35,664 nucleotides of DNA from DAOUAE01 sp034433795 (lineage in GTDB: Bacteria; Chloroflexota; UBA6077; FW602-bin22; DAOUAE01), in assembly GCA_034433795.1 (NCBI GenBank), contig DAOUAE010000037.1, forward strand, positions 1-35,664, read 5' to 3'. Made by a program: the position numbers and the translations under genes. A model generated the notes under the pieces. It was not told where the DNA came from and ran no database searches. It was given only the letters and a program-made list of their open reading frames with translations. Of the stretch, positions 8,292 to 13,866 are shown in pieces (the stretch's first letter is position 1; every line of letters starts with the position of its first letter).

Positions 8292-8333
8292 AGCCTGAGC
8301 CCCCACCGTCGCACCCTGGCGGCAGAGAGCGCA

Positions 8334-8366
8334 AAACAAAAACCGGCCCGCGGGGAGCGGGCCGGT
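8334..8366 (-). terminator. Rho-independent terminator of tRNA-Gln
   Basis: On the minus strand a perfect 10-bp stem (ACCGGCCCGC, 8366-8357, pairing with 8351-8342) closes a 5-base loop and is followed by TTTTTGTTTT (8341 downward, including the last T of the stem). It starts four bases after the tRNA 3' end, so it ends the tRNA transcript. Confidence 0.88.
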
Positions 8367-8369
8367 GGG

Positions 8370-8441
8370 CTGCCGGGCCTGGATTCGAACCAGGGATCTT
8401 CTGATCCAGAGTCAGACGTGTTACCGCTACACCACCCGGCA
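8370..8441 (-). tRNA. tRNA-Gln (anticodon CUG)
   Basis: The 72-base minus-strand sequence folds into a full cloverleaf. The acceptor stem is TGCCGGG (8441-8435) with CCCGGCA (8377-8371), the D stem GTGT/ACAC, the anticodon stem TCTGA/TCAGA with loop CTCTGGA, and the T stem CCTGG/CCAGG with loop TTCGAAT. The discriminator base is G at 8370. The anticodon CTG reads glutamine CAG codons. The next bases are CCCA rather than CCA, so the CCA end is added after transcription. It has its own promoter and terminator. Confidence 0.95.
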
Positions 8442-8456
8442 ACGCCTGCACTCCCT

Positions 8457-8465
8457 ATTATACCA
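8457..8465 (-). promoter_or_regulatory. Extended -10 promoter of tRNA-Gln
   Basis: The minus strand reads TGGTATAAT (8465-8457), a perfect -10 with the TGn extension. Its expected start point lies about eight bases before the tRNA 5' end. No convincing -35 is present at the usual distance. Confidence 0.7.
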
Positions 8466-8791
8466 CACCCCGACCAGGCCGGCCAGTCCCAACCACCGCC
8501 TGCCGGGCGAGTTTCCCGAAGGACCCGCACCTCGTCGACCGGTGGGCGAGATGACTGCGCCGGTGTGGCCTCCCCGCCCGGGCCGGCGCCAGAGGGGCGC
8601 GACGCGACCGGGCCCCGGTCTCCTCCGACGTCGCCCCAGAAGCCCGGCCGCCGGCGGCGACACCCCGGCGCTCGCCGGCCCCCGGAGACAGCCGGGCTCT
8701 TCACCCGTTCAGCAACACAGCGGCTGCCTGGTTCCTCGACCGGGTGCTTGAAGACCATCTCCTTCCCAGGTTTTTTAGTATTTTCTCACAC
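8466..8791. other. Intergenic stretch with no recognisable gene
   Basis: I find no convincing coding frame, RNA gene or repeat in these roughly 325 bases between the tRNA promoter and the next promoter region. Open frames here are short, rich in Arg/Pro/Gly and lack a ribosome site. A short T-rich patch (TTTTTTAGTATTTTC, around 8771-8785) precedes the promoter of the next gene and is much more AT-rich than its surroundings. Confidence 0.6.
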
Positions 8792-8818
8792 CCACCGACG
8801 CCTGGTCGGTGGTATGAT
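8792..8818 (+). promoter_or_regulatory. Extended -10 promoter with inverted repeat (possible operator)
   Basis: TGGTATGAT (8810-8818) is an extended -10 element for the plus strand. Directly upstream, CCACCGAC (8792-8799) and GTCGGTGG (8805-8812) form a perfect 8-bp inverted repeat with a 5-base gap. It fills the -35 to -10 interval and touches the -10. A regulator bound there could control the small gene at 8861. The operator role is inferred from position only. Confidence 0.5.
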
Positions 8819-8860
8819 TGCCGCCGGCGAAGCACGCTACTTCCCCGTTGAGGAGGTCCG

Positions 8861-9106
8861 ATGTCGGCGGCGCCACTGGATATCCTGGAACGCCTCGCGC
8901 GCTGCTGCGACCAGCTGGAGAACGCCCTCCGCCAGCCAGACCGCCTGCCCGCGGAGACCGCCCGCACGCTGGCCGAGTGCCTGACCGAGTGCCGGGTGAT
9001 CCTCATCGAACTGGCCCTCGACTACCACGCGCACGCGGCCATCAGCAGCCGCACCCTCCAGCGGATTCTGGACGCCCAGGCCCAGGCGCTCTTGCCAGCC
9101 TCCTGA
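8861..9106 (+). CDS. Small hypothetical protein, 81 residues
   Basis: I do not recognise this protein. It is mostly predicted helical, with two Cys pairs (RCC at residues 14-16 and LTECRV later) and a repeated Leu/Glu/Arg pattern (LAECLTECRVILIELALDYH). The ATG has a strong ribosome site (GAGGAGGTCC) and lies about 40 bases after an extended -10 promoter, so it is probably a true gene. It has no signal peptide or membrane segment. The MOSC gene follows with its own promoter inside the 3' end of this gene, so the two are not necessarily coregulated. Function is unknown. Confidence 0.65.
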   Translation: MSAAPLDILERLARCCDQLENALRQPDRLPAETARTLAECLTECRVILIELALDYHAHAAISSRTLQRILDAQAQALLPAS

Positions 9107-9120
9107 CCCTGCCCTATACT
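9092..9120 (+). promoter_or_regulatory. Sigma-70-type promoter of the MOSC gene
   Basis: TTGCCA (9092-9097), a 17-base spacer and TATACT (9115-9120) form a good promoter. It lies in the end of the upstream small gene and 33 bases before the MOSC start codon. Confidence 0.65.
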
Positions 9121-9153
9121 GCCCTTGGCCAAAACGCTCGGGAGGGCAGGCCC

Positions 9154-9609
9154 ATGGTGACCGCGTCCGGTGTGGTCGTCGCTGTCCATCTCTGCCCCGG
9201 CCACCGCCAGCCGATGCAACCGGTCTCGCAGGCCCAGGCCCGGGAAGACTACGGTCTGGAGGGAGATCACCACGCGCGCCCGGGCAGCCGCCGCCAGGTC
9301 CTGCTCGTGGCCGAGGAGACGCTGACCGCCCTCGACCTCGCCCCTGGTCAGATTAAGGAGAACATCACCACCCGGGGGATCGCGCTGCAGACGCTGCCGG
9401 CCGGTCAGCGTCTCCTGGTCGGGACGGCGGTCCTGGAGGTCACGGGGCCCTGCACCCCCTGCAGCCGGATGGAGGAGATCCGCCCCGGTCTCCAGCGCGC
9501 CCTGGCTGGTCGCCGGGGGGTCCTGGCCCGGGTCGTCCGCTCCGGGGTGATCTGGCCGGGGGCGCCGGTCAACCCCCTGACGGCCGACCGCCCGGCGGAG
9601 CGCCGGTAG
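9154..9609 (+). CDS. MOSC domain-containing protein
   Basis: This 151-residue protein consists of a single MOSC domain, the beta-barrel fold shared with the C-terminus of molybdenum-cofactor sulfurases and with YiiM-type proteins. Visible features are YGLEGDHH near residues 33-40, the KENITTRGI segment, and the conserved Cys region GPCTPCSRMEEI, which in this family carries sulfur or contacts the cofactor. The ATG at 9154 has GGAGGG upstream and the promoter at 9092-9120. Such stand-alone MOSC proteins are thought to handle sulfur or pterin cofactors or to detoxify N-hydroxylated bases. No molybdenum enzyme is encoded nearby, so the substrate is open. Confidence 0.88.
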   Translation: MVTASGVVVAVHLCPGHRQPMQPVSQAQAREDYGLEGDHHARPGSRRQVLLVAEETLTALDLAPGQIKENITTRGIALQTLPAGQRLLVGTAVLEVTGPCTPCSRMEEIRPGLQRALAGRRGVLARVVRSGVIWPGAPVNPLTADRPAERR

Positions 9610-9668
9610 CCTGACCCCACGGAAGCGCGGTCGCGCCCGGTCCGGCCACGAGGGCCTCGCCCGCCTGG

Positions 9669-9694
9669 CCATCGCCTGGCCGGCCAGGCGATGG
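9669..9694. repeat. 26-bp perfect palindrome upstream of the RraA-like gene
   Basis: The arm CCATCGCCTGGCC (9669-9681) is followed at once by its exact complement (9682-9694), with no spacer. It lies 60 bases after the MOSC stop and 25 bases before the next ATG, and CCCTTTTG follows at 9701-9708. It could end MOSC transcription as a hairpin or act as a protein site. It shares the GCCTGGCC half-site with the palindrome at 12894-12913. Confidence 0.7.
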
Positions 9695-9719
9695 TGACCA
9701 CCCTTTTGCGGAGGTGCCT

Positions 9720-10439
9720 ATGGCGGAGTCGGCGCTCACCCCCGAGATCGTCGAGCTCCTGCGGCGGTCCAGCACCGCCACCCTGACCTCGGTCCTGGCC
9801 CGATACGGTTTGCGCAACACCTTTCTCCTCGGCGTTCGCCCCCTCACCCCCGGCCAGCGGATGGTCGGCGTGGCCTTCACCCTGCGGTATATCCCGGCCC
9901 GCGAGGACCTCGACCACACCGGCACCGTCGACAACCTGACCGACCCCCAACGCCTGGCGGTCGAGCGCATCGGCCCTGGCGAGGTCCTGGTGATCGACGC
10001 CCGGGGCGACGTCCGGGCCGGCGTCCTGGGAGCCATCCTGGCCACCCGCATCAAGATGCGCGGCGGCGCCGGGATCGTGACCGACGGCGCCTTCCGCGAT
10101 ACGCCGGCCATCGCCACTCTGGGCCTGCCCGCCTACTGCCGGGCGGCCCACGCTGCGGCCAATAAGACCGTCCACCACCCGGTGGACTTCCAGGTCCCCA
10201 TCGCCTGCGGCGGCGTGGCCGTCTACCCCGGCGATGTCCTGGTCGGCGACGACGAGGGGGTCGTGGTCATCCCCCGCCACCTGGCGACCACGGTGGCCCG
10301 CGAGGCGGCCGAGCAGGAGGACCTGGAGGCGTTCCTCTGGGAGAAGGTGCGCCAGGGAGCCAGTATCGTCGGGGTCTATCCCCCCGACGAGCGGACGCTG
10401 GCCGAGTACCGGGCCCGTCGCGCTGCCCCCTCCTCCTGA
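9720..10439 (+). CDS. RraA / HMG-aldolase-like family protein
   Basis: This 239-residue protein belongs to the RraA fold family, which includes 4-hydroxy-4-methyl-2-oxoglutarate aldolases, oxaloacetate decarboxylases and the RNase E inhibitor RraA. The active-site signature is present: a Gly-rich loop GVLGAILATR from about residue 101, then RGGAGIVTDG and R126-D127 in GAFRD, the residues that bind metal and pyruvate enolate in the aldolases. The GTG at 9714 overlaps the ribosome site, so I take the ATG at 9720, with GGAGG five bases upstream. Because the metal-site residues are kept, an enzyme is more likely than an RNase E inhibitor. It stands alone, so the pathway is unclear. Confidence 0.85.
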   Translation: MAESALTPEIVELLRRSSTATLTSVLARYGLRNTFLLGVRPLTPGQRMVGVAFTLRYIPAREDLDHTGTVDNLTDPQRLAVERIGPGEVLVIDARGDVRAGVLGAILATRIKMRGGAGIVTDGAFRDTPAIATLGLPAYCRAAHAAANKTVHHPVDFQVPIACGGVAVYPGDVLVGDDEGVVVIPRHLATTVAREAAEQEDLEAFLWEKVRQGASIVGVYPPDERTLAEYRARRAAPSS

Positions 10440-10562
10440 CCGCGCCCCTGTGGGCCCTCCACCGGCCGCCCGCGCTTTGGGCCACCATCTCTCCCGAATA
10501 AACGGCGTCTGGACGGTGGGCCGTCTGGCCTCCGCCAGGATCGCCCTCGCTGGGAGGCGTGC

Positions 10563-11336
10563 ATGCTGCGGCTGCCCGAGCCCCCGCCGGTCTTCGACCA
10601 CCAGACCCGTCTGGCCGTCGCCCGCCACCTCTGCCAGCGTCTGCGAGCGCGCTACGGCGACGAGGTGCGGGCGGTCTTCCTGGTCGGCTCGGTGGCCAAG
10701 GGGACCGACCTCCCTTACTCCGACCTGGAGTGCGATGTCATCACCCGGACCCGGCCGCACCGCTGGCACGCCTTCTTCTACCACGGCCTCTTCGTGGGCC
10801 TCAGTTTCCAGCCCTGGGAGGCCTACCGGGCGGAGTGCGCGACCGTCACCTACGAGTGGCCGCTGACCCAGGACGCTCCCTGGACCGCCCTCCCGCTCTA
10901 CGATCCCGACGACCTTCTCGGCGAGCTCCGCCGTCTGGCGGAGGCGGCGCTGGCCACGGCTGACTGGCCGTCGCTTCTCGCCGAGGCGCTGGCCGACCTC
11001 TACGAACAGGTCTCCAAGGTCCTGAACGCCACGCTCGCCGATTCGCCGGACCCGCTGAGCGCTCTGGCTGCCGCCCGTCAGGCGGCCTACTGGGCGGCCA
11101 TCCTGGTCGGGCTGGCCAACCGTCACCGCTACCAGGGCGCCCGGACCATGTATCGGGAGAGCCTGACCCTGCCGCGCCTTCCGGCCGGTTACGCCGACCT
11201 CCTGCCCCGGCTGCTCCTCGGGGCGGCTGACCTCTCCCGGCTGGCCGAGGATGTCTGGCGCCTCTGGCTGGCCTGCCGGGCCTTGGTGGCCGCCTGTGGG
11301 GCGACGCTCGACGACGACAGCCTGGCGCGCCTGTGA
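10563..11336 (+). CDS. ANT(4')/kanamycin nucleotidyltransferase-like protein
   Basis: This 257-residue protein matches kanamycin nucleotidyltransferase (ANT(4')) along its full length, about 253-256 residues in that family. The nucleotidyltransferase core has G42-S43, G47-T48 and S53-D54-L-E56 in VGSVAKGTDLPYSDLE, which hold the two metal-binding acidic residues. The C-terminal domain also fits: LYEQVSKVLN puts E148 where the family has its catalytic base (Glu145). It is followed by AILVGLANRHRY, LPAGYADL and a final AEDVWRLW helix. The ATG has GGGAGGC upstream. Relatives transfer AMP to aminoglycosides; resistance is possible but not shown. The alignment is from memory of the family, not a search. 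Codon use matches its neighbours, so there is no sign of recent transfer. Confidence 0.82.
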   Translation: MLRLPEPPPVFDHQTRLAVARHLCQRLRARYGDEVRAVFLVGSVAKGTDLPYSDLECDVITRTRPHRWHAFFYHGLFVGLSFQPWEAYRAECATVTYEWPLTQDAPWTALPLYDPDDLLGELRRLAEAALATADWPSLLAEALADLYEQVSKVLNATLADSPDPLSALAAARQAAYWAAILVGLANRHRYQGARTMYRESLTLPRLPAGYADLLPRLLLGAADLSRLAEDVWRLWLACRALVAACGATLDDDSLARL

Positions 11337-11348
11337 GGACGCCCGTGG

Positions 11349-12593
11349 CTACTCGCCGCGGAGGGTGACCACGGTCTCGATGTGGTGGGTCTGGGGGAAC
11401 ATGTCGATGGGCTGGACGTCGGTCACCCGGTAGCCGCCCTGGACCAGGAGCCGGAGGTCGCGGGCCAGGGTAGCCGGGTCGCAGGAGACGTAGACGATCT
11501 TCGGCGCCCGCAGAGCCAGCAGGGCCTCGATGACCGGCGGGGCGCAGCCCACCCGCGCCGGGTCGAGCACCACGGCATCGACCTTCTCCCGGATCTGGGG
11601 CAGGGCCACCTCGGTCTTGGCCTCGATGAACCGGACGTTGTCGAGGCCGGTGGCGTTGACCTCGGCGTCCCGCACCGCGCTTCTGGACTCCTCGATGCCG
11701 ATGACGTAGTGGGCCCGCTCGGCGATGTGCAGGGTGAACGTGCCGACGCCACAGTAGGCGTCGACCACCACCTCCCGGCCGGTCAGCTCCAGCCGGTCGA
11801 GAACCAGGAGCGCCAGGAGATCGGCCTGGCTGTAGAAGCCCTGCCGGTCGGCGAGCCAGGGAGCCCGGATGGCCGCCGGCAGCGCGCGGAAGTCGGGGCG
11901 GGTGTTGACCTGGAAGAACGAGACGGCCGAGACCCGGTAGCGGCGCCCGAGCAGGATCTCGTGGTAGTACGGCTGGCCGGTCGGCAGATCCGGCAGGTCG
12001 GGGAAGGCCGGCTGGATGAGGAACTCGCCGGTCCGGGCGCCGTAGCGGATGACCACCTGGTGCAGGCCGGCACCCCGTCCCTGAAGGAGGGCTAAGAGGC
12101 GGTTGATCGGCGGCTGGGTGATCCGGCAGTAGTGGACGGGCAGCGCCCGGTGGGTGTGGCGGACGACGAAGCCGAGTTCGCCGCTCCGCCGGGTCGAGAG
12201 CCGGATCTGGTTGCGGTAGTGCCAGGGCACCGCCGCCGGGATGAACGGCTGGACCACCACGTCGGTCAGTCCCCCGATCCGGCGCAGCTGCTCGGTCAGG
12301 ATCTCCTGCTTGATGGTCAGCTGGTAGGCGTAGTCGGCGTGCTGGTACTGGCAGCCGCCGCAGCGGCCGAAGTAGGGGCAGGGCGGCCAGGTCCGGTGTG
12401 GCGAGGGCGTGAGCACCGCCACCGCCCGGGCGTGGGCGAAACGGCGCTTGCGCTGCTGGATCTCGGCCAGGACCTCCTCGCCGGGCAGCCCGTAGTCGAC
12501 AAAGAGCACCTGGCCGTCGAGGTGGCCGACGGCCTCGCCCAGATAGCCCGGCCCCTCTAACTGAACCCGGACATCGAAGGTCTCGGCGGTCAC
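11349..12593 (-). CDS. rlmD: 23S rRNA (uracil-C5)-methyltransferase, RlmD/RlmCD family
   Basis: This 414-residue protein methylates a uracil in 23S rRNA (U1939-type, possibly also U747) using SAM. The N-terminal TRAM domain covers about residues 1-55. A [4Fe-4S] cluster motif follows with C72, C78 and C81 (CPYFGRCGGCQ). The methyltransferase domain has the SAM motif VVVDAYCGVGTFTL, the LDPARVGC segment and the catalytic cysteine in VYVSCDPATLARD. The start is GTG at 12593, with GGGAG seven bases upstream. The gene converges on the nucleotidyltransferase gene with a 12-base gap. It appears intact. Whether it is RlmC-, RlmD- or dual-specific cannot be told by eye. Confidence 0.93.
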   Translation of the reverse strand: MTAETFDVRVQLEGPGYLGEAVGHLDGQVLFVDYGLPGEEVLAEIQQRKRRFAHARAVAVLTPSPHRTWPPCPYFGRCGGCQYQHADYAYQLTIKQEILTEQLRRIGGLTDVVVQPFIPAAVPWHYRNQIRLSTRRSGELGFVVRHTHRALPVHYCRITQPPINRLLALLQGRGAGLHQVVIRYGARTGEFLIQPAFPDLPDLPTGQPYYHEILLGRRYRVSAVSFFQVNTRPDFRALPAAIRAPWLADRQGFYSQADLLALLVLDRLELTGREVVVDAYCGVGTFTLHIAERAHYVIGIEESRSAVRDAEVNATGLDNVRFIEAKTEVALPQIREKVDAVVLDPARVGCAPPVIEALLALRAPKIVYVSCDPATLARDLRLLVQGGYRVTDVQPIDMFPQTHHIETVVTLRGE

Positions 12594-12626
12594 GCGCGCT
12601 CCCTGCGGCCAGCAGTCCCGCCTTGT

Positions 12627-12635
12627 ATTTTACCA
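12627..12635 (-). promoter_or_regulatory. Extended -10 promoter candidate of rlmD
   Basis: The minus strand reads TGGTAAAAT (12635-12627), an extended -10 element about 34 bases before the GTG start of the methyltransferase gene. No clear -35 is visible. Confidence 0.45.
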
Positions 12636-12639
12636 GGAG

Positions 12640-13037
12640 CCTTCCCCCTGAGGGGTGCGCCGGCTGCGTGACACGGGAATCTCGGAGGTGTAGGCGGAGG
12701 AGAGAGCATGGCCACCATCGCCTGTCTTGTCGCCGGAACGGCGCGGGCCCACGAACGGCGCGTGGCGACCGGGAACACCCGACATCATCCCGACGCGGCC
12801 CGGCGTGCCAACCCCGAGGGGCTGCAACTCCTCGTTCCCTCCCCGCCTGGGCGGCCGTCGGCGACCCACCGCCTCCCCCGGTCTGGGGACGAGGCCTGGC
12901 CGCGCGGCCAGGCGCCAGCGCCCAGGGGCCTGGCGGTCTCCGCGAGCGCGGCCGGGCCGCCGGTGGCTGAGGGCCAGCGCCGGACGCCCGCATGCCCGTG
13001 CCCGGCTGGCGACTTTCTTTTCGGGGGTGGGCCGGCG
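12640..13037. other. Intergenic region rich in inverted repeats, no clear gene
   Basis: These 400 bases separate the divergent rlmD and crotonase genes. The only well-placed start is an ATG at 12708 after GGAGGAGAG, but its 110-residue product is low-complexity (Arg/Pro/Gly/Ala) with no recognisable domain, so I do not call it. Several nested inverted repeats sit around 12890-12945, including a 20-bp perfect palindrome listed separately. The stretch could be a decayed gene or a structured leader. Confidence 0.4.
12894..12913. repeat. 20-bp perfect palindrome in the rlmD-crotonase intergenic region
   Basis: GCCTGGCCGC (12894-12903) is followed directly by its exact complement (12904-12913). 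The outer eight bases of each arm (GCCTGGCC and GGCCAGGC) also form the centre of the palindrome at 9669-9694. CTGGCC is very common in this GC-rich genome as Leu-Ala codons, so the sharing may be chance, but both palindromes are outside genes. Confidence 0.6.
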
Positions 13038-13077
13038 TAGAATGAGGACAGACGATGCTCGCTGAGGAGCCGGGGCC

Positions 13078-13860
13078 ATGGGGGACGAACTGCGGGTGGA
13101 GCAGCAGGGAGCGCTGGCGACGGTGACGATCAACCGGCCGGCCGTGCACAACGCGATCACGCTTGAGGTCTGGCGGGAACTGGCCGACGTGTTCCAGCAG
13201 CTGGCCACCCGGCCGGAGGTTCGGGTGGTCATCCTGCGCGGCGCCGGGACGCAGGCCTTCAGCGCCGGAGCTGATGTGGCCGAGTTCCCGACTCACCGCT
13301 ACAGCCGGGCGGCCGCCCGGACCTACCACCAGACGATGCAGGCCGCCCTTGAGGCCATCGAGACGCTGGACCGCCCGGTCCTGGCCCTGATCTTCGGCTT
13401 CGCTCTGGGCGCGGCCTGCGCCCTGGCCTGCGCCTGCGATCTGCGCCTGGCGGCCGAGAACGCCCGAATCGGGGTGCCAGCCGCCCGGCTGGGTCTGACC
13501 CTGGGCCTGCGCGATACCCAGCGCCTGGTGAGCCTCGTGGGGATCGGCCGGGCGGCCGACCTTCTGCTCACCGGACGTGTGCTATCGGCCGCCGAGGCGC
13601 TGGCGGTCGGTCTGGTGGATCGGGTCTACCCGGTGGCCACGGCCGAGGCCGAGGCTCGCGCTCTGGCGACCGAGATCGCCGCTCAGGCCCCGGTGGCCCT
13701 GCGCCAGGCCAAACGGGCTCTGCGGCTCCTGCTCCGCAACCCGAGCCTGAGTGGGGTGGACGAGACCGAGGCCTCTATCGAGTGGGCCGAGACTCAGGAC
13801 TTCGCCGAAGGGATCCGCGCCTTCCTGGAGCGCCGGCGACCGGTCTTCCAGGGGCGCTAG
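13078..13860 (+). CDS. Enoyl-CoA hydratase/isomerase (crotonase) family protein without catalytic glutamates
   Basis: This 260-residue protein has the complete crotonase fold signature. The oxyanion-hole segments are FSAGADV (residues 61-67) and FALGAACAL (108-116), followed by CDLRLA, and later LLTGRVLSAAEALAVGLVD. Against a typical enoyl-CoA hydratase, the two catalytic glutamates are replaced: CEL is CAL here (A115), and the PEI of the second motif is PAA (A135). The CoA-binding frame is kept, so the protein probably binds an acyl-CoA but not as a standard hydratase. The ATG has GAGGAG upstream, and a weak -10 (TAGAAT, 13038-13043) precedes it. It stands alone and converges on comEC with a 6-base gap. 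Confidence 0.88.
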   Translation: MGDELRVEQQGALATVTINRPAVHNAITLEVWRELADVFQQLATRPEVRVVILRGAGTQAFSAGADVAEFPTHRYSRAAARTYHQTMQAALEAIETLDRPVLALIFGFALGAACALACACDLRLAAENARIGVPAARLGLTLGLRDTQRLVSLVGIGRAADLLLTGRVLSAAEALAVGLVDRVYPVATAEAEARALATEIAAQAPVALRQAKRALRLLLRNPSLSGVDETEASIEWAETQDFAEGIRAFLERRRPVFQGR

Positions 13861-13866
13861 ATCGTC

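Noticed and set aside
9405..11126. Minus-strand open frame of 573 codons opposite RraA-like and nucleotidyltransferase genes
   Set aside because: Shadow of two well-supported plus-strand genes with low-complexity translation.
12708..13040. 110-residue frame with a good GGAGGAG ribosome site
   Set aside because: The translation is Arg/Pro/Ala-rich without any domain pattern, and no promoter is clear. The ribosome site alone is not enough.
10846..13329. Very long minus-strand open frame (827 codons) across rlmD and the intergenic region
   Set aside because: It is the shadow of rlmD and the neighbours in another frame. The product is Arg/Pro/Gly-rich with no domain, which is expected in high-GC DNA.
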